Shown piece after piece: positions 29,137-39,556 of a stretch of DNA of 47,758 bases; within the stretch, counting starts at the first letter, position 1; the number at the start of each line of letters is the position of its first letter. The notes below the pieces were generated by a model, which made no database searches, was not told the DNA's origin, and was given only the letters and a program-made list of their open reading frames with translations. The DNA is from Alphaproteobacteria bacterium (lineage in GTDB: Bacteria; Pseudomonadota; Alphaproteobacteria; Rhodospirillales; Magnetospirillaceae), in NCBI GenBank assembly GCA_021325215.1, contig JAJPHO010000172.1:1-47758 (forward strand), written 5' to 3'. The position numbers and the translations under genes are program-made.

Positions 29137-31325
29137 AGCAATCCCTTCGCCGCACCGCCGCCTCGCTTCTGCTGCTGGGGTTCGCCGCCAACGCGCTGCC
29201 GCATGCCGCCCATGCCCAGGGCAAGAGCAAGGCCGATCATCCGGAAAACCAGCCGGCGCTGCTGACCGCCGACCAGATGGTCTATGACCGCGATCTCGAC
29301 CTCGTCACCGCGCGCGGCCATGTCGAGGTCGACCAGGGCGGCCAGGTGCTGAAGGCCGATGCGGTGTCCTACAATCTGAAGCAGGACGTCATCATCGCCA
29401 CCGGCCATGTCAGCTTCACCCAGACCACCGGCGACATCAATTTCGCCGATTATCTGGAAGTGACGGGCGACATGAAGCAGGCCATGGCGCGCGGCATGCG
29501 CGTCCTGATGTTCGACGATTCGCGGCTGGCCGGCAATTTCGCCCGCCGTACCGACGGCACGCTGACCGTGCTGGACCGTGCCGTCTACACCGCCTGCAAG
29601 CCCTGCGAGGACGATCCGACCGCGCCGCCGGTATGGTCGATCAAGGCCGACCGCATCATCCATGACGGCGAGAGCCATCTGGTCGAATATGAGAATGCCT
29701 GGCTGGAGATCGAGGGCGTTCCGGTCGCTTATACGCCCTATCTGTCGCACGCCGATCCGACGGTAAAGCGCGTGTCGGGCTGGCTGCCGCCCAGCATTCT
29801 CAACAACAACATTCTCGGAAGCGGCATCCGCACGCCCTATTTCGCCGTCCTCGACGCCAATCAGGACCTGACCCTGACGCCGATGTTCACCACCAATGAC
29901 GACGCCATGCTGGGCGCGCAATGGCGGTACAAGGACAAGGACACCGAGATCAAGGCGATCGGCAGCATCACCGAGCTGCAGGCGCCCAATTACACGGGTC
30001 ACGGCACGATCGGCTGGAACATCGACACCACCGCGCTGATCGATCTCGACCAGAACTGGCGCGCCGGCGCGCAGATTCAGCGCGCCTCGGACGTCAATTA
30101 CCTGCCGACCATCGACACCTGGTACCCGGTTCCCTATCTGACCGTGCGGCCCTATGTCGAGAACTTCACCTATTCCAACTATTTCGCGGTCGAGGCCTAC
30201 AGCTTCCAGACCCTGACCACGCAGCCGCTGGTGACCACCGCGACGCTGCAGAAGGACCCGGTGGTCCTGCCGATGGTCACCTATTCCTATGTCGGCGACA
30301 CCGACGGCTTGGGGGGCTACACGACCTTCGACACCCATTCGGCGGTGATTACCCGCCTCAGCGGCGAAACCAACGACCGCCAGCTCAACACGCAGACCAC
30401 CTGGCACCGGCCGTTCACCACCGACGATGGCGAGCAGTTTCGCCTGTCCACCAGCGTGCGGGCCGACGTCTATAACAGCGACCATGTCTTCACCGATTAT
30501 TCGGGCGCCGAGAACGCCACCCGCTTCGTCCCCGACGTCGCGGTCGATTGGCGCTATCCCTTCACCAGCATCGGCGAGCATTCCTCGCAGACCATCACCC
30601 CGATCGTGATGGTGGCGGCCAGCCCGAACACCGGCAATTCCAGCAAGATCCCGAACAATGACAGCCTCAATTTCGAGCTGGACGACGTCAACATCTTCAG
30701 CCCGACGCCGTCTTCCGGTTATGACCGGCTGGTGACCGGGCCGCGCGTCGCCTATGGCGCCGAATACACTATCGTCAACCGGGGCGGCGAATCGGCTGAT
30801 TTCGTGCTCGGCCAGAGCTATCAGCTGCATCCGCAGAGCCAGCTGCCGGTCGGCACCGGCCTCGACACCTACATGTCCGACATCGTCGGCCGCGCCGACG
30901 TTTCGCCGTCGAACAATCTGGTGCTGCAATACCGCTTCCGCCTCGACCACGACAATCTTGAGCTGCGCCGCTCGGAAGTTTCAGCCTCGATCGGTCCGAA
31001 GCCGCTCAATCTGAATATCGGCTATACTTTCTACGACAAGCTCTCGCCGGACAGCCCGTTCAGCGCCCGCGAGCAGGTCTCCTCGACCCTGACGGCGCAG
31101 ATCTCGCATTATTGGTCGACGCAGATCTATACGATTCAAAATCTCGGCGAGCAGGCAGGACCCTTGCAAACAGGTGCCCGACTGACATACGACGATGACT
31201 GCTTCACCGTCACCGCCGATGGCGGCAGCCGGCATACCACGTCGGCGGTGTTCAATGTGGGGCACTATTTTAATTTGCGCATCGTCTTTAAGACCTTGGG
31301 CCAACTTCCGGTGGATCTGTTCTAA
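29133..31325 (+). CDS. lptD: LPS-assembly protein LptD
   Basis: 730 residues from the ATG at 29133; the frame is open further upstream inside lptF but a signal peptide (QSLRRTAASLLLLGFAANAL) fits only here. Residues 40-150 form the OstA beta-jellyroll domain (LLTADQMVYDRDLDLVTARG), and the rest is a beta-barrel. Cysteines lie in TACKPCED (Cys155, Cys158) and near the C-terminus in DDDCFTV (Cys690), the pattern seen in alphaproteobacterial LptD and presumably used for the barrel-to-jellyroll disulfide. It inserts LPS into the outer leaflet. surA, a barrel-protein chaperone that LptD needs, follows 3 bp downstream. Confidence 0.93.
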   Translation: MKQSLRRTAASLLLLGFAANALPHAAHAQGKSKADHPENQPALLTADQMVYDRDLDLVTARGHVEVDQGGQVLKADAVSYNLKQDVIIATGHVSFTQTTGDINFADYLEVTGDMKQAMARGMRVLMFDDSRLAGNFARRTDGTLTVLDRAVYTACKPCEDDPTAPPVWSIKADRIIHDGESHLVEYENAWLEIEGVPVAYTPYLSHADPTVKRVSGWLPPSILNNNILGSGIRTPYFAVLDANQDLTLTPMFTTNDDAMLGAQWRYKDKDTEIKAIGSITELQAPNYTGHGTIGWNIDTTALIDLDQNWRAGAQIQRASDVNYLPTIDTWYPVPYLTVRPYVENFTYSNYFAVEAYSFQTLTTQPLVTTATLQKDPVVLPMVTYSYVGDTDGLGGYTTFDTHSAVITRLSGETNDRQLNTQTTWHRPFTTDDGEQFRLSTSVRADVYNSDHVFTDYSGAENATRFVPDVAVDWRYPFTSIGEHSSQTITPIVMVAASPNTGNSSKIPNNDSLNFELDDVNIFSPTPSSGYDRLVTGPRVAYGAEYTIVNRGGESADFVLGQSYQLHPQSQLPVGTGLDTYMSDIVGRADVSPSNNLVLQYRFRLDHDNLELRRSEVSASIGPKPLNLNIGYTFYDKLSPDSPFSAREQVSSTLTAQISHYWSTQIYTIQNLGEQAGPLQTGARLTYDDDCFTVTADGGSRHTTSAVFNVGHYFNLRIVFKTLGQLPVDLF

Positions 31326-31328
31326 GCC

Positions 31329-32603
31329 ATGAATTTCAAGCCGACTTCCATCCTGCTGGGATCTCTTGCCCTGGGCCTTGCCGCCGCGATGCCCGCCCCG
31401 TCCGCCCATGCCGCCGACGAGGCCGAACGCGTCGCCGCCGTGATCAATGACGACGTCATTTCGGTGCATGATCTCGATCAGCGCCTCAAGCTGGTCCTGA
31501 TGTCCTCGAACCTGCCCGACACGGTCGAGACCCGCAGCCGCGTGATGCCCACCGTGGTGCGCAATCTGATCGACGAGCATCTCGAACTGCAGGAAGCCCG
31601 CAAGCAGAAGGTCGAAGTCGAATCCGGCGAAATCGCCAATGCGCTCGGCAACATCGAACGCCAGAACAACATGCCGCGCGGCGCTATGGAAAAGCTTCTG
31701 CGCCAGCATGGCGTCGACCCCGATACGCTGCGCCAGCAGATCCGCGCCAGCCTGGCCTGGAACGAAACGGTTCATCAGGAACTGACCCACGACATCCATG
31801 TCGGCGACGACGCGGTCAATACCCGCATGGCCAACCTCAAGGCCAATATCGGCAAGCCCGAATATCTGGCCGGCGAGATCTATCTGGCGGTCGACGGCCC
31901 GCGCAACGAAGAGCAGGTGCGCAGCCTGGCCGAGCGCCTGATCGAACAGCTGCGCAACGGCGCGCCGTTCCAGTCGCTGGCCCAGCAATTCAGCCAGAAT
32001 GGCGGCGGCGGCCAGCTGGGCTGGGTGTCCGAGGGCATGCTCGACGACGAGCTGATGCGTGCTCTGGGCCGCCTGCAGATCAATTCGATCACCCCGCCGA
32101 TCCGCGCCAATGACGGCTACCACATCCTGCTTTTGATGGATAAGCGCAAGATCGGCGACGGCATGTCGAGCGGTCCCACCGTCGATCTGCTGTCGATCGA
32201 GCTCAACAGCCTGCCTTCCGCCACTTTCCCCGAGCGCGACGCCCAGCTGAAGCGCTTCCAGGAAGCGATGATGCAGTACAGCGGCTGCGACAATCTCGAA
32301 CAGGGCAGCAAGAACACGCCGTCGACCGGCTATAGCCGCAGCGACAAGGTGCCCGAGAATTCGCTGCCGCCCGAAGTGCTCAATTTGATCTCGAAGCTCG
32401 AGATCGGCCAGCTGTCCCAGCCTCTCGACATGCCGAATTCGCGCCGCTTCTTCGCGGTTTGCGGCCGTCATGCCGACGAGGCCAACGGCCTGCCGTCCTA
32501 TGACGACATCAAGCGCCGCATGGAGAACGAGCAGCTGGAGAATCTGGCCCGCCGTTATCTGCGCGACCTGCGCCGCAACGCTTACGTGGATGTGAGAATC
32601 TAA
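31329..32603 (+). CDS. surA: Periplasmic chaperone/peptidyl-prolyl isomerase SurA
   Basis: 424 residues with signal peptide (LGSLALGLAAAMPAPSAHA). The SurA N-terminal domain starts AAVINDDVISVHDLDQRLKL. A parvulin domain (about 178-275) has QLGWVSEGMLDDELMRAL and the closing ANDGYHILLLMDKR. A second, less conserved parvulin-like segment (about 280-390) and the C-terminal helix follow. It escorts unfolded outer-membrane proteins, including LptD, to the BAM complex. It lies between lptD and pdxA, 3 bp from each, the classical gamma- and alphaproteobacterial order. Confidence 0.92.
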   Translation: MNFKPTSILLGSLALGLAAAMPAPSAHAADEAERVAAVINDDVISVHDLDQRLKLVLMSSNLPDTVETRSRVMPTVVRNLIDEHLELQEARKQKVEVESGEIANALGNIERQNNMPRGAMEKLLRQHGVDPDTLRQQIRASLAWNETVHQELTHDIHVGDDAVNTRMANLKANIGKPEYLAGEIYLAVDGPRNEEQVRSLAERLIEQLRNGAPFQSLAQQFSQNGGGGQLGWVSEGMLDDELMRALGRLQINSITPPIRANDGYHILLLMDKRKIGDGMSSGPTVDLLSIELNSLPSATFPERDAQLKRFQEAMMQYSGCDNLEQGSKNTPSTGYSRSDKVPENSLPPEVLNLISKLEIGQLSQPLDMPNSRRFFAVCGRHADEANGLPSYDDIKRRMENEQLENLARRYLRDLRRNAYVDVRI

Positions 32604-32606
32604 TTC

Positions 32607-33581
32607 ATGTTGCCGCTTGCGCTGACCATGGGCGATCCCGCCGGTATCGGCGGAGAGATCGCCTTGGCGGCGTGGCTGCGGGGCGGTTTGCCGCCCTTTT
32701 TCCTGATCGATGATGCCGACCGGCTGGAAAGCCTGGCCAAAAGCCTGGGCTGGGACGTGCCGGTCCGCCGGATCACCGATCCTGCCGGGATCGTGCCCGA
32801 GGCGTTGTGCGTCCTGCACCGCCCGCTGCCGGTTCCCGCTCATCCTGGACAGCCGGATTCCGCCAATGCATCCGCCGTGATCGGCTCGATCGAGGAAGCC
32901 GTCCGTCTGACCATGGCCGGCCGGGCCGGCGCCGTGGTGACCAACCCGATCCACAAGCAGAGCCTTTATCAGGCCGGTTTCAAATTTCCCGGCCACACGG
33001 AATTCCTGGCCGATCTAGCCGGCGTCGAGCGGGTGGTGATGCTGCTGTCGAGCCCCGGTCTCTCGGTGGTGCCGGTCACCATCCATCAGTCGCTGAGGGA
33101 CGCAATCGCCACCTTGAGTTCGGATCTGATCGTCGAGACCGCCCGCATCGTCGATGCCGGCCTGCGCCGCGATCTCGGCATCGCCAAGCCGCGCCTGGCG
33201 CTGGCCGGGCTGAACCCCCATGCGGGCGAGGGCGGCGCGCTGGGACGGGAGGATCAGGAGATCATCGCTCCCGCCGTGGCGCGGTTGCGCGAGGAGGGGA
33301 TCGACGCAAGGGGGCCGCTGCCGGGGGACACCATGTTCCACGCTGAAGCGCGCGCCACCTACGACGTGGCTTTGGGCATGTATCACGACCAGGTGCTGAT
33401 CCCGATCAAGACCCTCGATTTTCATGGCGGGGTCAATGTCACCCTGGGCCTGCCCTTCATTCGCACCTCGCCCGACCACGGCACGGCATTCGGGCTGGCC
33501 GGCACCGGCACGGCGCGTCCCGACAGTCTGGTCGCGGCGCTGAAGCTGGCTGCCCGGATGGTGGAGAACCGCCGTGGCTGA
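32607..33581 (+). CDS. pdxA: 4-hydroxythreonine-4-phosphate dehydrogenase
   Basis: 324 residues. An NAD-dependent enzyme of the DXP-dependent vitamin B6 pathway. It starts [19 protein letters not shown], the PdxA signature. The substrate/metal site shows [27 protein letters not shown] (metal His), the middle has [19 protein letters not shown], and the last metal His lies in [36 protein letters not shown] closes the active site. It overlaps rsmA by 8 nt. No unusual features. Confidence 0.96.
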   Translation: MLPLALTMGDPAGIGGEIALAAWLRGGLPPFFLIDDADRLESLAKSLGWDVPVRRITDPAGIVPEALCVLHRPLPVPAHPGQPDSANASAVIGSIEEAVRLTMAGRAGAVVTNPIHKQSLYQAGFKFPGHTEFLADLAGVERVVMLLSSPGLSVVPVTIHQSLRDAIATLSSDLIVETARIVDAGLRRDLGIAKPRLALAGLNPHAGEGGALGREDQEIIAPAVARLREEGIDARGPLPGDTMFHAEARATYDVALGMYHDQVLIPIKTLDFHGGVNVTLGLPFIRTSPDHGTAFGLAGTGTARPDSLVAALKLAARMVENRRG

Positions 33582-34401
33582 TCCGTTGCCGCCCCTGCGC
33601 GAGGTGATCGCCGCCCACGGTCTGGACGCCAAGAAGTCGCTCGGCCAGCATTTCCTGTTCGACCTCAATCTGACCGGCCGCATCGCGCGCGGCGCCGGCG
33701 ATCTGGCGACCGGCACCACCATCGAGATCGGCCCCGGCCCCGGCGGCCTGACTCGCGCCTTGCTGGAAGCGGGCGCCCGGCATGTGATCGGCGTCGAGCG
33801 CGACGACCGCGCCATCGCCATTCAGAACGAGATCGCGGCGGCCTATCCCGGCCGTCTGGAAATTATCGCCGACGATGCGCTCAAGGTCGACGTCGCCAAG
33901 CTGGGCGAGGCGCCGCGCCGCATCGTCGCCAATCTGCCCTACAATATTTCGACCGTGCTGCTGACCCGCTGGCTGGCCGAGGCCGAAGCGTTCGAAAGCT
34001 TTACCCTGATGTTTCAGAAGGAAGTGGTCGATCGCCTTGCCGCCGCGCCCGGCTCCAAGGATTACGGGCGCTTGTCGGTGCTGACCCAATGGCGCTGCGT
34101 GGTGAAGCCGCTGTTCTCGCTGTCGCGCGAAGCTTTCACCCCGCCGCCCAAGGTGGCCAGCACGGTGGTCAAGATCATCCCGCGCGCCGAACCGCTGGCG
34201 CCGGCCAGGATGGCGACGCTGGAAAAGGTCACCGCCGCCGCGTTCGGCCAGCGCCGCAAGATGCTGCGCTCCAGCCTCAAGGCGCTGGGCAATGCCGAGG
34301 CGCTGCTCGAAGCGGCCGGCCTGGAGCCGACCCGCCGCGCCGAGGAGATCCCCGTCGAAGGCTTCTGCGCCCTGGCGCGCGCGGTCGATGACGGGATCTG
34401 A
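33574..34401 (+). CDS. rsmA: 16S rRNA dimethyladenosine transferase RsmA/KsgA
   Basis: 275 residues. It dimethylates A1518 and A1519 of 16S rRNA with SAM late in 30S assembly. [19 protein letters not shown] at the start, motif [17 protein letters not shown], motif [10 protein letters not shown], and FQKEVVDRL in the middle. [15 protein letters not shown] is the C-terminal RNA-binding signature. The start overlaps pdxA by 8 nt. Its end overlaps the next gene by 14 nt. Confidence 0.96.
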   Translation: MADPLPPLREVIAAHGLDAKKSLGQHFLFDLNLTGRIARGAGDLATGTTIEIGPGPGGLTRALLEAGARHVIGVERDDRAIAIQNEIAAAYPGRLEIIADDALKVDVAKLGEAPRRIVANLPYNISTVLLTRWLAEAEAFESFTLMFQKEVVDRLAAAPGSKDYGRLSVLTQWRCVVKPLFSLSREAFTPPPKVASTVVKIIPRAEPLAPARMATLEKVTAAAFGQRRKMLRSSLKALGNAEALLEAAGLEPTRRAEEIPVEGFCALARAVDDGI

Positions 34402-35878
34402 TCCCTTCGCCATTGCCGTCGCCCATCACCGCGCCGGGCGGCTGGGCGAGGCGATGGAGCTTTACAAACAGATCCTGCGCGCCAATCCAGGCCATGCCGG
34501 CGCCCTGCACATGCTGGGCGTGCTGGTGCACAAGATCGGCGATCCCGCCGCGGCGGTGAAGTTCATCCTCGAAGCGTTGCGCCTCGATCCCACACCGGCT
34601 TTTCTCTATGCCGACCTCGCGCTGGCGCTGCTCGATTGCGGCCGCCCCGCCGATGCCACCCGCGCTTTCCGCGCGGCGCTGCTGCTCGATCCCGGCCATG
34701 CCCGCGCCGCTTTCTCGCTGGCGGTGCTGATCGAGGATTCCGGGCAGCGCGCCGAGGCCATTCCGTTCTATTACTGGGCGGCCCAGCTGGAGCGCGATCC
34801 GTCGCGCAGCCTCAATAATCTCGGCACCGCCTTGACCAAGGAACAGCGCGCCGAAGAGGCCCTGGTGCCGCTGCGCGCGGCGCTGGCGGCCGATCCCGGC
34901 ATGGTCGAGGGCTGGTACAATCTGGCCCAGGCGCTACGCTGCGCGCTGCGGCTCGACGAGGCGCTGGCGCTCTATCGCCGGGCCCTGACGGTGTCGCCGG
35001 CTCATCCGATGGTCAATGCCGATTATGCGACCTCTTTGCTGCTGGACGGGCAGTTCAGGGAAGGCTGGGCGCGGCATGAATGGCGCTGGCGGACGCCCGT
35101 CTTCGATTCCTATCAACGCGGCTTCCCGCAGCCGCTCTGGGATGGCGCGCCGCTGGCCGGGCGGCGCCTGCTGCTGCATGGCGAGCAGGGCCTGGGCGAC
35201 GTGATCCAGTTCTGCCGCTATGCACCGCTGGTGGCGGGCGGCGAGGTCGTGCTGGAGGTCCATGCGCCGCTGGTGCGCCTGTTGCGCAATCTGCCGGGGA
35301 TCAGCCGCGTCATCGCGCGCGGCGAGCCTTTGCCGCCGTTCGATCTGCAGTGCCCGCTGATGAGCCTGCCGCGCCTGTTTCCGGAAATCCCGCCGGCGCC
35401 CTATCTGCCGGCGCCGCCGGTTCGGGCAGGCGAGGGAAAGCCGCGCATCGGCTTGGTCTGGGCTGGCTCGGCAAACCATCCCGACGACCGGTACCGGTCG
35501 CTGCCCAAGGCGGCGCTGGCGCCGTTGCTGGCCGCCGTGGACGCGGAATGGTTCAGCCTTCAGCTCGGTGGCGTGCCGCCCGAGGGCGTGGCGGACTTGA
35601 CCGCCGGCATCGGCGATTTCGCCGACACGGCCGAGCGGTTGGCCCAGCTTGACCTGCTGATCAGCGTGGATACCTCGATCGCCCATCTGGCCGGCGCCAT
35701 CGGCCGCCCGGTCTGGGCGCTGCTGGCCTATACGCCGGATTGGCGCTGGCAGCTCGGGCGCCCGGATACGCCCTGGTATCCGAGCATGCGATTGTTCCGT
35801 CAGAAGCGCCCTGGCGACTGGGCCGGGGTGACCGCCGAGGTCGCCGAGGCTCTCAGGTCTTACTGCGCAGGGCGTTGA
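34388..35878 (+). CDS. TPR protein with GT-B glycosyltransferase-like C-terminal domain (paralogue B)
   Basis: 496 residues from ATG 34388, inside the end of rsmA. Residues 1-230 hold about six TPR units ([39 protein letters not shown]). Residues 240-496 match paralogue A (13952-15520): [56 protein letters not shown] and [17 protein letters not shown]. It probably uses a nucleotide-sugar donor, but no substrate is evident; a role in surface glycan or protein glycosylation is a guess from its place after the LPS-export genes. Its last 26 bp overlap gmk on the other strand. Confidence 0.8.
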   Translation: MTGSDPFAIAVAHHRAGRLGEAMELYKQILRANPGHAGALHMLGVLVHKIGDPAAAVKFILEALRLDPTPAFLYADLALALLDCGRPADATRAFRAALLLDPGHARAAFSLAVLIEDSGQRAEAIPFYYWAAQLERDPSRSLNNLGTALTKEQRAEEALVPLRAALAADPGMVEGWYNLAQALRCALRLDEALALYRRALTVSPAHPMVNADYATSLLLDGQFREGWARHEWRWRTPVFDSYQRGFPQPLWDGAPLAGRRLLLHGEQGLGDVIQFCRYAPLVAGGEVVLEVHAPLVRLLRNLPGISRVIARGEPLPPFDLQCPLMSLPRLFPEIPPAPYLPAPPVRAGEGKPRIGLVWAGSANHPDDRYRSLPKAALAPLLAAVDAEWFSLQLGGVPPEGVADLTAGIGDFADTAERLAQLDLLISVDTSIAHLAGAIGRPVWALLAYTPDWRWQLGRPDTPWYPSMRLFRQKRPGDWAGVTAEVAEALRSYCAGR

Positions 35879-36497
35879 CGAAGTCGGGCAGCCCGACCTG
35901 GCGCTCGCGCTTCAGGCGCTCGGCGGTCAGGATCGCCTTGACCGAAGCGACCGAGCTGTCGAGCTGGTGGTTGACGACGATGTAGTCATATTCCGGCCAG
36001 TGGCTCATCTCGTCGCCGGCCTTGGCCATGCGCTTCTTCACCACTTCCTCGCTGTCCTGGGCGCGCGACTTCAGGCGGCGCTCCAGTTCCTCGACGGCGG
36101 GCGGCAGGATGAAGATGCTGGCCAGGTCCGAGCGCGCGCCCTGGCGCATTTGCTGGGTGCCCTGCCAGTCGATGTCGAACAGCACGTCCTTGCCCGCGGC
36201 CAGCGCGTCGCGCACCGGTTTGGCCGGGGTGCCGTAGTAATTGTCGAACACCTTGGCGTGTTCCAGCATCTCGCCCTCGGACACCATGCGTTCGAAGGTG
36301 GCGATGTCGACGAAATGGTAATCCTTGCCGTCGACTTCCCCCGGGCGCGGCGCGCGCGTGGTGGCCGAGACCGACATTTCCAGCTGAGGATCGGTCGCCA
36401 GCAATTCGCGGGCGATGGTGGTCTTGCCGGCGCCCGACGGAGAGGACAGCACCAGCATCAGGCCGCGGCGGCGGACGGGGACGAAGGTCTGGGTCAT
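35853..36497 (-). CDS. gmk: Guanylate kinase
   Basis: 214 residues. It phosphorylates GMP to GDP with ATP. P-loop LVLSSPSGAGKTTIARELL, GMP-binding SVSATTRAPRPGEVDGKDY, the lid EYAKVFDNYYGTP-like region (here EHAKVFDNYYGTP), and DIDWQGTQQMRQ. All catalytic residues are visible and the length is standard. It is coupled to yicC by a 4-nt overlap, the usual alphaproteobacterial arrangement. Confidence 0.97.
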   Translation of the reverse strand: MTQTFVPVRRRGLMLVLSSPSGAGKTTIARELLATDPQLEMSVSATTRAPRPGEVDGKDYHFVDIATFERMVSEGEMLEHAKVFDNYYGTPAKPVRDALAAGKDVLFDIDWQGTQQMRQGARSDLASIFILPPAVEELERRLKSRAQDSEEVVKKRMAKAGDEMSHWPEYDYIVVNHQLDSSVASVKAILTAERLKRERQVGLPDFVNALRSKT

Positions 36498-37384
36498 TCG
36501 ATGTTTTGTACCTGTTCGCGGAATTGTTCGATGGTGGCCTTGAGCCCGAGGCCGATCCGCGTCAGCGCGATGTCATTGGCCTTCGAGCACAGGGTATTGG
36601 CTTCGCGGTTGAATTCCTGGCAGAGGAAATCGAGCTTGCGGCCGACCGGTTCGACGGCGGCCAGCATCTTGCGCGCGGCGGCGATATGCGCGCCCAGGCG
36701 GTCGAGCTCTTCGCGCACATCGGCCTTGCCGAGCAGCAGTGCCACTTCCTGGGCCAGACGATCCTCGGAGACCGGCGCGCCGGCTTCCAACAGGGTAGCG
36801 ACCTGCTGGCGCAGCTTCGCTCTCGCTTGAGCGGGATCGAGCGTGGCGGCGTTGACGGCGTCGGTGACCAGGAAGGCGATCTCGTCGAGATGGCCGGTCA
36901 ATATCGCGCCCATGCGCTTGCCTTCATCGGCGCGCATCGCTTCCATCTGGGCCAGCGCCTTGTCGCATTCGGCCAGCAGGGTCTTGGCGGCTTCGCTGTC
37001 CTCGCCGGCCGGATCGGCGCTCTCGCCGCTTTCCAGCACGCCGCGCAAGGCCAGCAACCCGTCGAGGCGCGGCGGGGCGAGGTCCGGGGCCTTTTCCTGC
37101 CAGCGGCGGGACAAAGCGATCAGTTGGTCGAGCAGCGCCTCATTGACGGCGACGGCGCCCTGCTGGGATTTATGGGTGACGGTCAGATTGACGGTGATGT
37201 TGCCGCGCTTGAAGCGCTTCTGCACCGCGTCGCGCACCGGCAGATCGAGGAAGTCGTAGCCGGGCGGCAGGCGGGTCCGCACGTCGAGGCCGCGGCCATT
37301 GACGCTTTTGACCTCCCAGGCCCAGCCGAGTCCATTTTCCTCGCCGCTAACCCGGGCATAGCCGGTCATGCTGCTGATGCTCAC
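36494..37384 (-). CDS. yicC: YicC-family endoribonuclease-like protein
   Basis: 296 residues from a GTG at 37384 with GGAGGAGG 6 nt upstream; the product starts (M)SISSMTGYARVSG, and SMTGYA is the family's universal opening. KSVNGRGLDVRTRLPPGYDF and the C-terminal DFLCQEFNREANTLCSKAND are also diagnostic. In E. coli YicC acts as an oligomeric endoribonuclease on small RNAs, so it is a possible partner for RNA control here. The family's final Lys-Glu-rich segment (VELKVxIEQxREQVQNIE) is present as LKATIEQFREQVQNIE. It is upstream of gmk with a 4-nt overlap. Confidence 0.94.
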   Translation of the reverse strand: MSISSMTGYARVSGEENGLGWAWEVKSVNGRGLDVRTRLPPGYDFLDLPVRDAVQKRFKRGNITVNLTVTHKSQQGAVAVNEALLDQLIALSRRWQEKAPDLAPPRLDGLLALRGVLESGESADPAGEDSEAAKTLLAECDKALAQMEAMRADEGKRMGAILTGHLDEIAFLVTDAVNAATLDPAQARAKLRQQVATLLEAGAPVSEDRLAQEVALLLGKADVREELDRLGAHIAAARKMLAAVEPVGRKLDFLCQEFNREANTLCSKANDIALTRIGLGLKATIEQFREQVQNIE

Positions 37385-37433
37385 CGAGCCCCTCCTCCAG
37401 TTGGCCGCACTCTCCCCCAATCGGTCCGGCGCG

Positions 37434-38870
37434 TCAACGGGCCGACAGATCGTACAGCCGGTCCAAGTCCAGATGTGCTTCGAGATGCCGCGCCAGATCG
37501 TCGAGCACCGTCTCGACCCGCGCTTCATAGGATAGCTCGCTTGCCACGCCGTCGGCGAAGCGGGTGAGGAAGCGGCGGCGGAAGGCGTCGGCGGCGAACA
37601 GGCCATGCAGATAGAGGCCCATCACGCTGCCATCCGCCGACACCGCGCCATCGGGTTTGCCGGCCAGGGTGCAGAAGGGGCGGGCGCAATCGGCGCCGGC
37701 GGTGACGCCCATATGCATCTCGAAGCCGCGCACGGTCTCGTCGAGGCACTGGCCTTCCACGGCGACCAGGGTCTTCTCGCTGCCCATCACCGTCTGCACC
37801 GCCAGCAGGCCGAGGCCGGGCGCGCTGCCGGGCGGGCCTTCGACGCCGTCCGGATCGGCCACCAAGGTGCCCAGCATCTGGTATCCGCCGCAGATGCCCA
37901 GCACCTGTCCGCCGCGCCGGTGGTGCGCCAGCAGATCGATATCCCAGCCCTGGGCGCGCAGGAAGGCGAGGTCGGCCAAAGTGGCCTTGGAGCCGGGCAG
38001 GATGATCAGGTCTGCATCGGCGGGCAGCGGCGTGCCGGGCGGGATGAAGGCGAGGTCGACCGACGGTTCGGCGGCCAGCGGATCGAAATCGTCGAAATTG
38101 GCGATGCGCGACAGCATCGGCACGGCGATTTTGACCTTGGCGTCTTTCTTCCGTCCGTCGCCCAGGCTGACGCTGTCCTCGGCCGGCATCGCGGCGGCCC
38201 CCGTGAACCACGGCACCAGGCCGATCGGCGTCCAGCCGGTACGGGCGGCGATCATCCCCATACCCTCGTCGAACAGCGAGGGATCGCCGCGGAATTTATT
38301 GACGATGAAGCCTTTGACCCGGGCGCGCTCCGCCTCGGGCAGCAGGACATGGGTGCCGACCAGCTGGGCGATGACGCCGCCGCGCTCGATGTCGCCGGCC
38401 AGGATCACCGGCAGATCGGCCGCTTCGGCAAAGCCCATATTGGCGATATCGCCGGCCCGCAGATTGACCTCGGCGGCGCTGCCGGCTCCTTCGACGATCA
38501 CCAGGTCGCGGCCTTCGCCGACGATGCCGAAGCTTTCCAGTACGGCGGGCAGCAGGGTGGATTTCAGGCGCTGATAGTCCGCCGCGCCGCTGCTGGTCAG
38601 CACCTTGCCCTGCACCACCACCTGGGCGCCCCGGTCGGATTGCGGCTTCAGCAGGACGGGGTTCATATGCCTGCTGAGCGGCAGCCCGGCGGCGCGCGCC
38701 TGCAGCGCCTGGGCGCGGCCGATCTCGCCGCCATCTTCGGTGACGGCGGCGTTGTTCGACATGTTCTGCGGCTTGAAGGGCGCGACCGACAGGCCGCGTT
38801 TGACGAAGGCCCGGCAGAGACCGGCGACGAGCAGGGATTTCCCGACGTCGGACCCGGTCCCCTGGATCAT
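37434..38870 (-). CDS. cobQ: Cobyric acid synthase CobQ
   Basis: 478 residues. It amidates four side chains of adenosylcobyrinate a,c-diamide using glutamine and ATP. The ATP-binding domain starts [20 protein letters not shown] and includes [13 protein letters not shown]; the middle has [15 protein letters not shown]. The class I amidotransferase domain (about 245-440) has GSKATLADL, the nucleophile Cys in [11 protein letters not shown], and the catalytic His in [10 protein letters not shown] at 38870 gives the family start; the open frame upstream overlaps the SYLF gene. It lies 5.5 kb from cobU/cobC/cobS, with which it shares the cobalamin pathway. No B12 riboswitch is visible in front of it. 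Confidence 0.95.
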   Translation of the reverse strand: MIQGTGSDVGKSLLVAGLCRAFVKRGLSVAPFKPQNMSNNAAVTEDGGEIGRAQALQARAAGLPLSRHMNPVLLKPQSDRGAQVVVQGKVLTSSGAADYQRLKSTLLPAVLESFGIVGEGRDLVIVEGAGSAAEVNLRAGDIANMGFAEAADLPVILAGDIERGGVIAQLVGTHVLLPEAERARVKGFIVNKFRGDPSLFDEGMGMIAARTGWTPIGLVPWFTGAAAMPAEDSVSLGDGRKKDAKVKIAVPMLSRIANFDDFDPLAAEPSVDLAFIPPGTPLPADADLIILPGSKATLADLAFLRAQGWDIDLLAHHRRGGQVLGICGGYQMLGTLVADPDGVEGPPGSAPGLGLLAVQTVMGSEKTLVAVEGQCLDETVRGFEMHMGVTAGADCARPFCTLAGKPDGAVSADGSVMGLYLHGLFAADAFRRRFLTRFADGVASELSYEARVETVLDDLARHLEAHLDLDRLYDLSAR

Positions 38871-38877
38871 CAAAGAC

Positions 38878-39546
38878 CTAGTGCGCAATGATGTCGCGCA
38901 GCGGATCGGCCTTGGGGTTGCTGACCGCATTGTCGAGCACGATCGCGCGTGAGGTGACTTCCTGGTTGTAATAGACGGCGTTCCAGGATTCGCGGGTCGA
39001 CAGCACGGTGCCTTCCAGCGACAGGCCGCCATAGAGCCCGATGCCGCTCATCGAGAAGGCATACATGTCGGCGCCCAGGTTCGATGTGGTCGAGGCGCCG
39101 ATGCCGGCGCCGACCACCAGCACGGTCAGGCCGGTATCGGCGCCGAACTTGAACTGGTTGTTGAGCACCGCATGCAGGCCTTTGTCGCTCATGATGGTGA
39201 AGATCACGGCGGTGCTTTCCAGGCCGATCTGCAGGCCGAAGCTGCCGCCTTCCATGGTGTAGAAGGAGGGATAGCTCCAATTGCCGTCCGGCAGCTTGGC
39301 CAGCAGCACGCCATTGCCGTACTGGCCGCCGAAGATGAAGCCGCCCTTATAGAGGGCCGGCACGATCAGCAAGGCGCGGGCCTGGTCGATCTTGGGCTGG
39401 ATGCTGTCGCGATAGCTGGGCTCGTTCTTCATCCGCTCCAACGTGGTCAGCGCGGAATTGACGGTCTGCTGCTGGTCCTGCTGGGCGAAAGCAGGAACCG
39501 ACGACAGCGCCAGCAGGGCGATCAGGGCGAAACGTTTCAACATCAT
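38878..39546 (-). CDS. SYLF/YSC84-domain lipid-binding protein
   Basis: 222 residues from ATG 39546 (a second ATG follows at once). A signal peptide [19 protein letters not shown] is followed by a mature part built on the SYLF domain: [49 protein letters not shown], and [20 protein letters not shown]. Relatives bind phosphoinositides or other lipids; bacterial ones are periplasmic with no known role. It lies between the pseudo-amidohydrolase (10 bp) and cobQ (7 bp) on the same strand and is probably co-transcribed. Confidence 0.88.
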   Translation of the reverse strand: MMLKRFALIALLALSSVPAFAQQDQQQTVNSALTTLERMKNEPSYRDSIQPKIDQARALLIVPALYKGGFIFGGQYGNGVLLAKLPDGNWSYPSFYTMEGGSFGLQIGLESTAVIFTIMSDKGLHAVLNNQFKFGADTGLTVLVVGAGIGASTTSNLGADMYAFSMSGIGLYGGLSLEGTVLSTRESWNAVYYNQEVTSRAIVLDNAVSNPKADPLRDIIAH

Positions 39547-39556
39547 CTCATGACTC

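Noticed and set aside
28962-32996. Two long minus-strand frames (662 and 671 codons) opposite lptD and surA
   Set aside because: They mirror real genes on the plus strand, have low-complexity translations and no recognisable domain or start signal.
37384-37606. A longer yicC start upstream of the GTG
   Set aside because: It overlaps the end of cobQ, and the universal SMTGYA opening with a strong ribosome-binding site fixes the GTG start.
38871-38950. Possible cobalamin riboswitch before cobQ
   Set aside because: Only 7 bp separate cobQ from the SYLF gene, there is no B12-box-like sequence, and the upstream sequence is coding.
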